DNA of 64,000 bases from Sphingomonas sp. (GTDB lineage Bacteria; Pseudomonadota; Alphaproteobacteria; Sphingomonadales; Sphingomonadaceae). A program made the position numbers and the translations under genes. Shown here in pieces: positions 8,541-17,479 of this stretch. The notes under the pieces are model-generated. The model made no database searches. It saw nothing but the letters and a program-made list of their open reading frames with translations, and was not told where the DNA came from. Every line of letters begins with the position of its first letter. Positions within the stretch are counted from its first letter, which is position 1. Location: positions 1 through 64,000 of the forward strand of contig QFPK01000014.1 in the NCBI GenBank assembly GCA_003248865.1, written 5' to 3'.

Positions 8541-9236
8541 TTAGTTGCTGGCGACAAGTCCGGTTGTGCGGCGGCGGCGCAGCATGCCGCCGGCGAGGCC
8601 GAATCCGGTGATCATCATCGCCCAGGTGGCCGGTTCCGGAACGACATTGGACGGCGGGGCGCCGACGATGCCATATTGGACGTGATCGACCTCGATACCG
8701 CCCGACTGGTTCCTGATGACAATCCTCGAGATGCCGCCGTTATTGATGGCGCCATAGAAGCGATCGTCGATGGTGGTGCCGTAGAAGCTGTCGTCGGCAT
8801 GATCTCCGCCGACGGTGCCCAGCGAGACGCCATTCTGGTCGAACGCCTCGAAGCTGATGAGGCCCAGGCCGTCGGTCCAGACGAGTCCGGCATGGGTGGG
8901 CAGGGCGCCAAGGACATCGGCATCGAACACGAATGTGAGGGCCCAGCTGCCGACCGAGCCGAAGAAGGTGCTGCCGTTCGGGGTGAATTCGATGGAGTCG
9001 GCGAGTCCGCCGGGAATGGTGGTGTAGACCGCGCCCTGTCCGACGTAGCCGAGGCCGGGGGTGTTCAGTTCGCCGTCCTGGAAGTCCTCCAGATAGAATT
9101 GGCTGAAGCTGGTGCCCTTGAACGGGCTGTCGTCAAAGCTGCTGTACACCGCCGGCCCGAGCAGGGTCTGGGCGTTGACCCCTGTCGTCATCAACACGGC
9201 AGCCAAGGCTGCGAGCTTCTTCGCATGTTTCGGCAT
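8541..9236 (-). CDS. PEP-CTERM sorting domain protein
   Basis: A 231-residue exported protein. The C-terminal tripartite sorting signal is clear: VPEPATWAMMITGFGLAGGMLRRRR has the PEP motif, a hydrophobic helix and an arginine cluster, which in such bacteria is cut by an exosortase (EpsH/XrtA type). An N-terminal signal ends near MTTGVNA. The middle is a beta-rich, Gly/Asp/Phe-rich domain of unknown role. The ATG at 9236 was chosen because a GGGGAC ribosome site lies about 8 bases upstream and it starts the signal peptide; an in-frame start at 9269 would precede it. No exosortase gene is in the window. Confidence 0.85.
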   Translation of the reverse strand: MPKHAKKLAALAAVLMTTGVNAQTLLGPAVYSSFDDSPFKGTSFSQFYLEDFQDGELNTPGLGYVGQGAVYTTIPGGLADSIEFTPNGSTFFGSVGSWALTFVFDADVLGALPTHAGLVWTDGLGLISFEAFDQNGVSLGTVGGDHADDSFYGTTIDDRFYGAINNGGISRIVIRNQSGGIEVDHVQYGIVGAPPSNVVPEPATWAMMITGFGLAGGMLRRRRTTGLVASN

Positions 9237-9370
9237 CAATCTGTCCCCTGTTCCGTTCGAAAGGGACAAATCCCCTTCGTACTGCAGTGCGGAAAACCGG
9301 CGTGCTTCGGATCAGGACTGACATATGTTGTGACAAAAAGTTCCGGGCGCGCCCGCGCTGGCGGAAATGG

Positions 9371-9925
9371 CTAGGCCGGGCCCGTCATGTTACGGCCCAC
9401 CGGGTTTTGGCGGACGATGGCCTTGCCGGTGCGGGTGTTTTCGGCGAGCTGGCGCTTCAGTTCGTCGATGGGGGGCGCCCAGATGAAGCCGAAGGAGACG
9501 GTGCCGTCGCGGCTTTCCACCACATGGTGCAGGCGGTGGGCCTGCACGATGCGCTTCATGTAGTTTGAGCGTGGGACGTAGCCGGTTTCGATGCGGCGAT
9601 GCACGATGATGTCGTGGAAGCCGAAGTAGATGGCGCCATAGGCGGTGATGCCGGAGGCGAGCCAGACGTAGAAGGTGCCCCATTGTTCCTGAACGCCCAG
9701 CCAGAACAGGCTGATGGCGACGGCCGCGCCCATCACGCCATAGAGGTCGTTCCATTCGAAGAAGCCGAAGCGGTGGGTGTGGTGCGACTTGTGCAGGAAC
9801 CAGCCGAAGCCGTGCATCACATATTTGTGGCCCAGGATGGCGGCGACCTCCATCGCGGCGATGGTGGCGATGAACAGCAGGACGCCCAGATACCAGGGGA
9901 TGTCGAAGGGGGTGTGCGGGGGCAT
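9371..9925 (-). CDS. crtZ: Beta-carotene hydroxylase CrtZ
   Basis: Non-heme di-iron membrane hydroxylase adding 3- and 3'-OH groups to beta-carotene, giving zeaxanthin. The 184-residue length is normal. All four histidine motifs are present: HKYVMHG (about 33), HKSHHTHR (about 45), HDIIVHRR (about 104) and HRLHHVVESRDGTVSFGF (about 129). Four membrane helices are interspersed. It lies about 2 kb from crtB and on the other strand, so it is a separate unit from crtYIB. No crtW ketolase is visible, so the end product should be a hydroxylated, not ketolated, xanthophyll. Confidence 0.94.
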   Translation of the reverse strand: MPPHTPFDIPWYLGVLLFIATIAAMEVAAILGHKYVMHGFGWFLHKSHHTHRFGFFEWNDLYGVMGAAVAISLFWLGVQEQWGTFYVWLASGITAYGAIYFGFHDIIVHRRIETGYVPRSNYMKRIVQAHRLHHVVESRDGTVSFGFIWAPPIDELKRQLAENTRTGKAIVRQNPVGRNMTGPA

Positions 9926-10044
9926 GGCGGGTCTTTAGGCCTTTGTGCGGGAGATTGGGAGGGGTTTGGCGCAGCTTCGGCCGGACTGCGTTGATCCCGC
10001 GCAACGGGCTGGAAGAACGAATGGCGAACACCTAGATTGCCGGG

Positions 10045-12225
10045 ATGGCAATCGCGATTCGCACCAGTCTGGCCGATGTTCCGCTGAGCGCGGATTATGT
10101 GCCGAACCGGCCGGCCCGGCCCGAGAAGAGCGAGGGGGGCAGGCGCTTCATCCTGAAAAGCGATTATTCGCCTGCCGGGGACCAGCCGGCGGCCATTGCC
10201 GAGCTGGTGCGGCAGGCGGATGCGGGCGAGAAGGATCAGGTGCTGCTGGGGGTGACGGGCAGCGGCAAGACCTTCACCATGGCCAAGGTTGTGGAGGCCA
10301 TGCAGCGGCCCGCTCTGGTGCTGGCGCCGAACAAGATATTGGCGGCGCAGCTGTATGGGGAGTTCAAGAGCTTCTTCCCCGACAATGCGGTCGAGTATTT
10401 CGTAAGTTATTACGATTATTACCAGCCCGAGGCCTATGTGCCGCGGACGGATACCTACATCGAGAAGGAATCATCCGTAAACGAGGCCATCGACCGGATG
10501 CGGCATTCGGCGACGCGGGCGCTGCTGGAGCGCGACGATGTGCTGATCGTGGCCTCTGTGAGCTGCCTGTACGGTATCGGGTCGGTCGAGACCTATTCGG
10601 CGATGACCTTCAGCCTTGCCAAGGGCATGAGCGTGGACCCGCGCGAGATCGTGCGCAAGCTGGTGGCGCTGCAATACAAGCGCAACGAGATGGGATTTAC
10701 GCGGGGCAGTTTCCGCATGAAGGGCGACACGCTGGAAATCTTCCCGTCGCACTATGAGGACATGGCCTGGCGCATCGGTTTCTTCGGCGACGAGATCGAG
10801 GCGATCACCGAGTTTGACCCGCTGACGGGGAACCGCATCGCCAATCTGGAGAGCGTGAAGATCTATGCCAACAGCCACTATGTGACCCCGGGGCCGACGC
10901 TGAAGCAGGCGACGGAGGCGATCAAGCATGAGCTGACCGAGCGGCTGAAGGAGCTGGAGGCGGAAGGCAAGCTGCTGGAATATCAGCGGCTTGAGCAGCG
11001 CACCAAGTTCGATCTGGAGATGATCGCGGCGACCGGTTCCTGCGCGGGGATCGAGAATTACAGCCGCTTCCTGACCGGGCGGCTGCCGGGCGAGCCGCCG
11101 CCGACGTTGTTCGAATATCTGCCGGAGAATGCGCTGCTGTTCGTGGACGAAAGCCATGTGACGGTGCCGCAGATCGGCGGGATGAGCCGGGGCGACCGGG
11201 TGCGGAAGGTGACTCTGGCGGAATATGGATTCCGGCTGCCGAGCTGCGTGGACAACCGGCCGCTGAAGTTCGAGGAATGGGATCTGATGCGGCCGCAGAC
11301 GGTGAGCGTTTCGGCCACGCCCGGCGACTGGGAGATGCAGCAGACCGGCGGCGTGTTCGTGGAGCAGGTGATCCGGCCCACGGGGCTGGTGGACCCGCCG
11401 GTGGAAATCCGCCCGGTGGAGGATCAGGTGGACGACCTGATCGCGGAGGCGAAGGCGACTGCGGCGAAGGGCTATCGCACGCTGGTGACGACCTTGACCA
11501 AGAAGATGGCGGAGGATCTGACCGAGTTCCTGCATGAGGCGGGGATGCGGGTGCGCTACATGCACTCTGACGTGGAGACTCTGGAGCGCATCGAGCTGAT
11601 CCGCGACCTGCGCATGGGCGTGTATGACGTGCTGGTGGGGATCAACCTGCTGCGCGAGGGGTTGGACATTCCCGAATGCGGGCTGGTCGCCATATTGGAT
11701 GCGGACAAGGAAGGCTTCCTGAGGTCTGAGCGGTCTCTGGTGCAGACCATCGGGCGGGCGGCGCGCAATGTGGAGGGGCGGGTGATCCTGTATGCCGATC
11801 ACCGCACCGGCAGCATGGACCGGGCGCTGGCCGAGACCGAGCGGCGGCGGGTGAAGCAGATGGCCTACAACGAGGAACATGGCATCACGCCCGCCACGGT
11901 GAAGAAGGCCATTGCCGATGTGGTGGCGCATGTTGCGGCGAAGGACCATCTGACCGTCGAGATCGACGAGGAGACGCCGCACCTGGTGGGGCATAATCTG
12001 AAGGCCTACATCTCCGACCTCGAGAAGAAGATGCAGAAGGCGGCGGCCGATCTGGAGTTCGAGGAGGCGGCGCGCATCCGCGACGATATCCGGCGGCTGG
12101 AGGCCGACGAGCTGGGCATCGCGACAGAGCGCTCGGCGCCGGTGAGGGGCCGGGCGGATGCGGGACGGCCGGGAACCCGGACGAACCGTTGGGGGAAGGT
12201 GAAAGGGAAACCAAGGGGGCGTTGA
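10045..12225 (+). CDS. uvrB: Excinuclease ABC subunit B
   Basis: The 726-residue DNA-damage recognition helicase of nucleotide excision repair; it is loaded by UvrA and recruits UvrC. Walker A is [13 protein letters not shown] (about residue 70), the beta-hairpin region is [16 protein letters not shown] (about 115-130), and DESH of motif II is in [13 protein letters not shown] (about 365). Motif VI is [10 protein letters not shown], and a C-terminal UVR domain ([23 protein letters not shown]) binds UvrC. A basic tail with RGR and KGKPRGR ends the protein. It stands alone after a gap of 119 bases from crtZ. Confidence 0.97.
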   Translation: MAIAIRTSLADVPLSADYVPNRPARPEKSEGGRRFILKSDYSPAGDQPAAIAELVRQADAGEKDQVLLGVTGSGKTFTMAKVVEAMQRPALVLAPNKILAAQLYGEFKSFFPDNAVEYFVSYYDYYQPEAYVPRTDTYIEKESSVNEAIDRMRHSATRALLERDDVLIVASVSCLYGIGSVETYSAMTFSLAKGMSVDPREIVRKLVALQYKRNEMGFTRGSFRMKGDTLEIFPSHYEDMAWRIGFFGDEIEAITEFDPLTGNRIANLESVKIYANSHYVTPGPTLKQATEAIKHELTERLKELEAEGKLLEYQRLEQRTKFDLEMIAATGSCAGIENYSRFLTGRLPGEPPPTLFEYLPENALLFVDESHVTVPQIGGMSRGDRVRKVTLAEYGFRLPSCVDNRPLKFEEWDLMRPQTVSVSATPGDWEMQQTGGVFVEQVIRPTGLVDPPVEIRPVEDQVDDLIAEAKATAAKGYRTLVTTLTKKMAEDLTEFLHEAGMRVRYMHSDVETLERIELIRDLRMGVYDVLVGINLLREGLDIPECGLVAILDADKEGFLRSERSLVQTIGRAARNVEGRVILYADHRTGSMDRALAETERRRVKQMAYNEEHGITPATVKKAIADVVAHVAAKDHLTVEIDEETPHLVGHNLKAYISDLEKKMQKAAADLEFEEAARIRDDIRRLEADELGIATERSAPVRGRADAGRPGTRTNRWGKVKGKPRGR

Positions 12226-12259
12226 TGTGTCGGGCGCGAAACACTAAGCGGGCGCCATC

Positions 12260-12832
12260 ATGGCCGACTCAGAACCCTCCTCCGCCGTTTCCCACGAACT
12301 CTCCGACCCGAACGCGCCGCTGCGCCCGTTGCCGCTGCTGATCTTCAGCTCCCGCTGGTTGCAGCTGCCGCTGTATCTGGGGCTGATCGTGGCGCAGGTG
12401 GTGTATGTCATCCTGTTCCTGAAGGAACTGTGGCATCTGGTGACCCACGCCTTCACCTTCACCGAGCAGCAGATCATGCTGGTGGTGCTGGGGCTGATCG
12501 ACGTGGTGATGATCTCCAACCTGCTGATCATGGTGATCGTGGGCGGCTATGAGACCTTCGTGTCGCGGCTGGGGCTGAAGGGGCACCCGGACCAGCCCGA
12601 GTGGCTCTCCCATGTGAATGCCGGCGTGCTGAAGGTGAAGCTGGCGATGGCGATCATCGGCATTTCCTCCATCCACCTGCTGCGCACCTTCATCGAGGCA
12701 GGGATGATGGGCACGCCGACCGGGCGGGTAACGGAAACCGGCGTGATGTGGCAGACCATCATCCATGGGATGTTCATCGTCTCCGCCCTGGGCATCGCCT
12801 GGGTCGACCGGATGTCCAACCAGAAGCACTGA
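12260..12832 (+). CDS. UPF0114 (YqhA) family membrane protein
   Basis: A 190-residue inner-membrane protein with three or four predicted helices: [19 protein letters not shown] (about 33-51), [27 protein letters not shown] (about 73-99), [18 protein letters not shown] (about 127-145) and [15 protein letters not shown] (about 170). The segment [18 protein letters not shown] is typical of the UPF0114 family, whose function is not firmly known. It follows uvrB by 34 bases in the same direction and may be cotranscribed. Confidence 0.88.
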   Translation: MADSEPSSAVSHELSDPNAPLRPLPLLIFSSRWLQLPLYLGLIVAQVVYVILFLKELWHLVTHAFTFTEQQIMLVVLGLIDVVMISNLLIMVIVGGYETFVSRLGLKGHPDQPEWLSHVNAGVLKVKLAMAIIGISSIHLLRTFIEAGMMGTPTGRVTETGVMWQTIIHGMFIVSALGIAWVDRMSNQKH

Positions 12833-12838
12833 GCGCCG

Positions 12839-12931
12839 TTTCATCGGGATTTTCGCGGGACGTGGCGGCTGGTTTTCCGCTATCACGGAACGTGATGGAG
12901 TCGCGCTGACGACCCGCAAGCCCCGATGAAA
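12839..12931. repeat. Long-range inverted repeat upstream of the alcohol dehydrogenase
   Basis: TTTCATCGGG at 12839-12848 is the exact reverse complement of CCCGATGAAA at 12922-12931, with 73 bases between them. The right arm ends 10 bases before the ATG at 12942 and includes part of its ribosome site region (AAAGGA). It could fold in the leader RNA or be chance. Confidence 0.4.
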
Positions 12932-12941
12932 GGACAGTCAC

Positions 12942-13991
12942 ATGGTCAATGCCTTTGGCGCGATTGCCGCCGACAAGCCGTTTCAGGCCATGGACATCTT
13001 CCGGCGGGAGCCGGGCGCGCATGATGTGGTGATCGACATCGCCTATTGCGGTGTGTGCCATTCCGACCTGCACACAGCGCGCAGCGAGTGGGGCGGCACG
13101 CAATACCCCTGCGTGCCGGGGCATGAAATCGTAGGGAAGGTGAGCGCGGTGGGCGCGCATGTGACCGGCTTCAAGCCGGGCGACACCGTTGGGGTGGGCT
13201 GCCTGGTGGACAGCTGCCAGAGCTGCCCTTCGTGCGACGAAGGGCTGGAGCAATATTGCGAGAAGGGCTTCACCGGCACCTACAATGCCGCCACGCCCGA
13301 TGCGCCCGGCCATACGATGGGCGGCTATTCATCCCGGATCGTGGTGAACGACAAGTTCGTGCTGCGGATCAGCCACCCGGCCGAGCAGCTGGCGGCCGTG
13401 GCGCCGCTGCTGTGCGCCGGGATCACGACATACTCGCCGCTGCGCCACTGGAAGGTGGGGCCGGGCAGCAAGGTGGGGATCGTGGGGATCGGCGGGCTCG
13501 GCCATATGGGCGTGAAGCTGGCGCATGCCATGGGCGCGCATGTGGTGGCCTTCACCACATCCGACAGCAAGCGGCAGGACGCGCTGGCGCTGGGCGCCGA
13601 CGAGGTGGTGGTGTCGCGCAACCGCGACGAGATGAAGGCGCACCGGAACAGCTTCGACTTCATCCTGAACACGGTGGCGGCAAGCCACAATCTGGATGCC
13701 TTCACCGCGCTGTTGAAGCGGGACGGCACGCTGACGCTGGTGGGCGTGCCCGAGCATCCGCACCCCTCGCCGGACGTGTCCGCGCTGATCTTCAAGCGGC
13801 GCTCCATCGCCGGGTCGCTGATCGGCGGCATCGCGGAGACGCAGGAGATGCTGGATTTCTGCGCGGAGAAGGGGATCGTCGCCGACATCGAGATGATCCG
13901 CATCCAGGAGATCGACGCCGCCTATGACCGCATGGTGAAGAGCGACGTGAAATATCGGTTCGTGATCGACAACGCCTCTCTGGCGGGCTGA
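12942..13991 (+). CDS. Zinc-dependent NAD(P) alcohol dehydrogenase, YahK/cinnamyl-alcohol type
   Basis: A 349-residue medium-chain dehydrogenase that interconverts alcohols and aldehydes. Catalytic zinc ligands are Cys in CGVCHSDLH (about 38) and the GHE motif in PGHEIVG (about 60). The structural zinc loop has four cysteines in CQSCPSCDEGLEQYC (about 93-107). The Rossmann fold GIGGLGHMGVKLA is near 180. The order and spacing fit the YahK / CAD subgroup, which usually prefers NADPH and aldehydes. The ribosome site AAAGGA precedes the ATG. The lipoprotein gene starts two bases after its stop. Confidence 0.93.
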   Translation: MVNAFGAIAADKPFQAMDIFRREPGAHDVVIDIAYCGVCHSDLHTARSEWGGTQYPCVPGHEIVGKVSAVGAHVTGFKPGDTVGVGCLVDSCQSCPSCDEGLEQYCEKGFTGTYNAATPDAPGHTMGGYSSRIVVNDKFVLRISHPAEQLAAVAPLLCAGITTYSPLRHWKVGPGSKVGIVGIGGLGHMGVKLAHAMGAHVVAFTTSDSKRQDALALGADEVVVSRNRDEMKAHRNSFDFILNTVAASHNLDAFTALLKRDGTLTLVGVPEHPHPSPDVSALIFKRRSIAGSLIGGIAETQEMLDFCAEKGIVADIEMIRIQEIDAAYDRMVKSDVKYRFVIDNASLAG

Positions 13992-13993
13992 CG

Positions 13994-14986
13994 ATGGCGG
14001 CGCGGCTCGCCCTGGTTGCGGCTGCGGCGGTACTGCTGGCGGGTTGCGCCGGGCGGGAGGCCGTGACGCTGGAACGGGGCGGGCGGCTGGCGACGGTGGG
14101 GAAGGCGACCACCGATGCTTCCCGCGCGTTGCTGGGTGAGGTGCGCGCGGCAAACCGCGAGGCGCGCATAGAGATCGTGGTGGCGGACCCTGCTTGCAAC
14201 CTGCGCGATATCCGCATCGCGGGCGACGATGCTCCGCCTGAGACCGTGCTGTGCAGCGCGAACGGAGTGCCCTTTGCCGATGTGAATGCGGCCGCCATCG
14301 AACCGACCATCCGGCTGATCGACGGTGTGACCGCCTATCTGTCGGCGGTGGACGATGTGGTGGGCGGCACCGCCTTCGACAGCGCGGGCGCGGTGGAGCA
14401 GGGATTTGTGGACGCGAACAATATCGCGACCATTGCCTCCGGCGGGGACGCGGGGGTGTTCAGCGATGACCAGATCGCGGCGGCCAAGGGGCTGGCGGCG
14501 GTGTTGGGGAAGCTGGCGGACACGCGATCGCGGGCGGAGCGGCTACGGCTGATCGAGGCAGAGCACGGTGGGGTGGCCGGTCTGATCGATGCGCTGGAGC
14601 GCGACACGCAGACCTGGGCGGGGAGCAGCCTGCCCGCCAATCTGGGCGCCATCAATGTCGCGTTCGAGACCCGGGCGTTCCAGATCCGGCGCGGGCTGGT
14701 CGCGGAGCGCAAGGCAGGGACGGGGCTGGCGGCGGATGCGCAGTGGCGCGCCTTCCTGCAGAGCTGGTCCGCCGTCCGCGAGCGGCAGGAAGGCGCCGAG
14801 GCGTTGCCGCGTGAGATGGCGCGGCTGACGGGGGCGCTGCGGCAGGCGCATCAGGGCTATGCGCGGTTGCTGGACCCGGGCGCGAAGCTGACGGATGCCG
14901 ACAGGGCCGCCATCCGGGCGGCGACGCGGCAGCAGCTGAGCGAGGTGCTGGCGAGCGTGGCGGGGGTGTTCAGGGCATTTCTGTGA
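13994..14986 (+). CDS. Lipoprotein of unknown function
   Basis: A 330-residue protein with a clean lipoprotein signal, MAARLALVAAAAVLLAGC, where the lipobox LAGC puts the lipid on Cys18. The mature part is mostly helical and rich in Ala and Arg, with a conserved-looking ACNLRDIRI segment (about 62) and a coiled-coil-like C-terminal half. I do not recognise a family. It starts two bases after the alcohol dehydrogenase and overlaps the leader of the next small gene, so it probably belongs to the same transcript. An envelope role is likely from the anchor only. Confidence 0.75.
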   Translation: MAARLALVAAAAVLLAGCAGREAVTLERGGRLATVGKATTDASRALLGEVRAANREARIEIVVADPACNLRDIRIAGDDAPPETVLCSANGVPFADVNAAAIEPTIRLIDGVTAYLSAVDDVVGGTAFDSAGAVEQGFVDANNIATIASGGDAGVFSDDQIAAAKGLAAVLGKLADTRSRAERLRLIEAEHGGVAGLIDALERDTQTWAGSSLPANLGAINVAFETRAFQIRRGLVAERKAGTGLAADAQWRAFLQSWSAVRERQEGAEALPREMARLTGALRQAHQGYARLLDPGAKLTDADRAAIRAATRQQLSEVLASVAGVFRAFL

Positions 14987-15000
14987 AGGGGAGAACGGCG

Positions 15001-15330
15001 ATGTCGGTGGATGCGCTGAGGGGACAGTTGTTCAGCCTGGAGACCAGCCTGGCGCGACTGGCCATCCCGCTGCAGAACGAGATGCTGGAGCAGATGTTCA
15101 ACCGCTGCAACCGGTTGCGCCTGCGCTGCACCAGCGTGGTGATCCGGGTGGATGCGGCGGAGGTGGCGGGCACGCTGCCGCCGGTGCCGGACGAGCTGGT
15201 GGCGCATCTGGCCGGGGTGGCCGGGCAGGTGGCGACTGCCGCGGCGCGGTTCGATTCCGCTGCAGCCGACGAGGCGCTTAAGGCTTCGGATTCGGCGCTG
15301 AAGCGGGTGGAGAAGCTGCTTCCGGCTTAA
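15001..15330 (+). CDS. Small helical protein of unknown function
   Basis: A 109-residue cytoplasmic protein (no signal or membrane segment) predicted to be helical, with LFSLETSLARLAIPLQNEMLEQ at the start and a helical AAADEALKASDSALKRVEKLL tail. The ATG at 15001 was chosen because GGGGAG sits 6 bases upstream; an in-frame start at 14983 overlaps the lipoprotein stop. It follows the lipoprotein gene directly, and the two look like a pair, but neither has a known role. Confidence 0.65.
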   Translation: MSVDALRGQLFSLETSLARLAIPLQNEMLEQMFNRCNRLRLRCTSVVIRVDAAEVAGTLPPVPDELVAHLAGVAGQVATAAARFDSAAADEALKASDSALKRVEKLLPA

Positions 15331-15355
15331 GCGGAATCCTCGTTGGCCGACCGCT

Positions 15356-15994
15356 CTACATGAGTCCCTGCGACCGCAGGCTGGCGTGTCCAGAGCGTGC
15401 GACAACAATGTGATCGAGTACGCCGATGTCGAGCGGGCGGGCGGCATCCTGAATGCGGGCAGTGATCTGGATATCCTCCCGCGTGGGTGCAGGATCGCCG
15501 GACGGATGGTTGTGGACCAGCAGGATATGGCGGGCGTTCACTTCCAGCGCGCGGGCCAGGATGGCGCGGGGATGGACTTCCACCGAGGCGATGGAGCCGA
15601 TGCCCATGATTTCGTCGTGGAGAAGGCGGAGGCGGCCGTTGAGGAACAGTACGCGGAAGGCTTCCGTCTGCCGGTGTGCCATTTCGGCGTGGAGATAGTC
15701 GATCACGCTCGACAGGTTGCTGAGGAGTGGGCGTTCTTCCAGCGGGCGTTTCAGCGCGAGGGAAACGGCCGAGCCCACCAGTTGCAGCACCTCGATCTCA
15801 GCATGGGAAGCGCCCAGATGGCGCAGCCGGGATTCGGGAGAGGAGAGAGCGGCACCGATGCTGCCGAGGCGCTGCATCAGCCGTTCCGCGCGCGGGCGGC
15901 TCTGTGCACCGAGCCCGTGGGCAGAATAGAGCCGGGCGAGCAGGCCGGTATCCGGCTGTTCATCCGACGCTGAGCGAAGGGCTGCGGCGTTCAT
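15356..15994 (-). CDS. RadC-family JAB domain protein
   Basis: A 212-residue member of the RadC family. The JAB/MPN metalloprotease-like motif is complete: a glutamate in LLHDEIMGIGSIASVEVHPRAI (about 128-148), then HILLVHNHPSGDPAPTREDI (about 155-175) with the H-x-H-x10-D arrangement. The N-terminal part, ERLMQRLGSIGAAL, is a short helix-hairpin-helix-like stretch. Despite its name, RadC has no proven repair role; the family is common in accessory DNA and defence regions. It overlaps the upstream membrane protein by four bases (ATGA) and is the last gene of a four-gene minus-strand cluster. Confidence 0.88.
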   Translation of the reverse strand: MNAAALRSASDEQPDTGLLARLYSAHGLGAQSRPRAERLMQRLGSIGAALSSPESRLRHLGASHAEIEVLQLVGSAVSLALKRPLEERPLLSNLSSVIDYLHAEMAHRQTEAFRVLFLNGRLRLLHDEIMGIGSIASVEVHPRAILARALEVNARHILLVHNHPSGDPAPTREDIQITARIQDAARPLDIGVLDHIVVARSGHASLRSQGLM

Positions 15995-16401
15995 GAAGTT
16001 GCCTTTTCGCGTTCGGTGAGGGTCCCGACGACAAGCGCGGCGATCACGAGATAGCCCCAGAAGACGAGGGAGTCGGCATAGGCATCCGGCATAATCCCGG
16101 CGCCGGTGCCGCGCGCGACATGGAAGAACACCGTGGTCAGCTGGAAACCTGCGGCAAACATCGGCCAGTAACGATCAGAATAGACTGCCACTGCTGTCAG
16201 CGCCAGCAACAAGGCTGCATCAATGAGGAGCAGCCCATGCTGGGGAACGTCGAACGATTTGACCTCTGCAAATGGGGACACGATGGCGGCGGTTAGCAGG
16301 AGAAGTGCCACCAGCCGTTCATCACGCCCACCAAAGCGGAAGGCAACGAAAAGGGCTCCGGCCAGAGCCAGTGCGAAAGCCAGAAACAGAAGCGTTGCCA
16401 T
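15991..16401 (-). CDS. Four-helix membrane protein of unknown function
   Basis: A 136-residue integral membrane protein. Hydrophobic segments are at about 2-20 (ATLLFLAFALALAGALFVA), 29-45 (LVALLLLTAAIVSPFAE), 56-72 (LLLIDAALLLALTAVAV) and 108-127 (LVFWGYLVIAALVVGTL). There is an RFGGRDER loop after helix 1. It has no known motif. Its stop overlaps the radC-like start, so the two are translationally coupled. It may sense or anchor something for the cluster; that is inference from position only. Confidence 0.75.
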   Translation of the reverse strand: MATLLFLAFALALAGALFVAFRFGGRDERLVALLLLTAAIVSPFAEVKSFDVPQHGLLLIDAALLLALTAVAVYSDRYWPMFAAGFQLTTVFFHVARGTGAGIMPDAYADSLVFWGYLVIAALVVGTLTEREKATS

Positions 16402-16425
16402 GGCCGGAGCTTTCCTTTCGTGGGG

Positions 16426-16785
16426 TCAGGCGGCCTGGCGTTCAGCCGTGATGATGGACAGGCCGTGCGCTTCGTCCTGATAGCGGGGTTTGTCGATGAA
16501 GCCGCCGAAGTTGCGGGGCGCCAGCCGGGCCGAGGCCTGGGTGCGGGCAAGGGCACCATGAGTGTCGATCATGCGCTTGCGGGCTTCGCTGAGCATGCGC
16601 ATGCTTTCCAGCAGATGCTCGATGGCATCCTGCCCGACTTCGGCCGAGACGCGGGCTTCGTGGCGGGCGACGGGCATGAAACCTGCCAGATCGGCTGCCT
16701 TGTTCAGCGCGGTGTCGATCGCTTCTTCGGCTGCGAACAGCTTGCTTGCCATGTTCTGGGCGACGAGGATGTTTTCTCTGTTCAT
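16426..16785 (-). CDS. Small helical protein of LuxR/RadC cluster, unknown function
   Basis: A 119-residue soluble protein, largely helical. The N-terminal half (AQNMASKLFAAEEAIDTALNKAADLAGFMP, about 9-38) and the middle (VGQDAIEHLLESMRMLSEARKRMIDTHGALA, about 50-80) form two long amphipathic helices. Proteins with this VGQ...H..L helix pattern seem familiar to me from sphingomonads but have no named function. It lies between the LuxR-type gene (36 bases away) and the membrane protein (24 bases away). Confidence 0.7.
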   Translation of the reverse strand: MNRENILVAQNMASKLFAAEEAIDTALNKAADLAGFMPVARHEARVSAEVGQDAIEHLLESMRMLSEARKRMIDTHGALARTQASARLAPRNFGGFIDKPRYQDEAHGLSIITAERQAA

Positions 16786-16820
16786 TTCAGGCTCCTGCCG
16801 GTCAGGCCGGCTTTTTCGGT

Positions 16821-17411
16821 TTAAATGTACAGGGAAGAAAGAGATTGCATTGCGGAGACGGATGCCGAGAACAACAGAATTGAAACTATGCTTATTATGA
16901 AAATTGCAACAACTCTGTATGATTTTGGCAGTCTGTTATTTCCAATTATGAAATCTGAATTCTTCGATGCAGCCTTCTCATGATTCTGTTGAAGAAAATT
17001 GTTCAGAATTTCTGCGTTGGCAAAAGCATCATGCACGCTGTTCCCGTTGTGTTCACCTTTTGTTTGCACCAATTCGGCATAATCGACATCATCTGCAGGG
17101 GCGATGCCATGAGCTGGAAAAACCATAGATTGCCGGGCGTTGACCATAGCCAGAGATTGGTATGCCAATGGTTGGCTGGCCATTTCGCCTTCGGCTTCAG
17201 CGAGCATTAGTGCCGCTTCGGTTCTATTGGCTGCCGACAGCGTTCGGATAGCGGCCTTCAGATGCGCATCGACAGTATGCGGGGACAGGTTAAGTTCACG
17301 CGCGATCTGCTTCGACGTCAGGTGCGCCAGCACAAGCCGGAGGCAACGTTTCTGGGATTCTGTCAGCTGAACAATGCCGTTACGCGCCGCGAAGACGGTA
17401 TCGCCGGTCAT
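16821..17411 (-). CDS. LuxR-type HTH regulator with C-terminal membrane anchor
   Basis: A 196-residue protein with an N-terminal LuxR/GerE DNA-binding domain (LTESQKRCLRLVLAHLTSKQIARELNLSPHTVDAHLKAAIRTL split over about 16-60; recognition helix SPHTVDAHLKA). A long polar linker follows, then a single hydrophobic helix near the C-terminus (VVAIFIISIVSILLFSASVSA, about 167-187) and a tail of only nine residues. This inverts the usual order, where the HTH is C-terminal, and would tether the DNA-binding domain to the inner membrane with almost nothing outside. Codons in the C-terminal third are clearly richer in A and T than neighbouring genes. It heads the four-gene cluster. Confidence 0.82.
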   Translation of the reverse strand: MTGDTVFAARNGIVQLTESQKRCLRLVLAHLTSKQIARELNLSPHTVDAHLKAAIRTLSAANRTEAALMLAEAEGEMASQPLAYQSLAMVNARQSMVFPAHGIAPADDVDYAELVQTKGEHNGNSVHDAFANAEILNNFLQQNHEKAASKNSDFIIGNNRLPKSYRVVAIFIISIVSILLFSASVSAMQSLSSLYI

Positions 17412-17479
17412 GTGTGTTCCTCAACCGTGCGGCGCTGAGCGCCAGTCGGTCGACCCTGATGTCAGCTTCTAGACAATGC

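Noticed and set aside
10471..11994. A 507-codon open frame opposite uvrB
   Set aside because: uvrB carries all helicase motifs; the opposite frame is repetitive in H, R and Q.
15356..17411. Reading the LuxR/RadC cluster as a quorum-sensing locus
   Set aside because: There is no autoinducer-binding domain and no LuxI-type synthase; only the HTH is shared.
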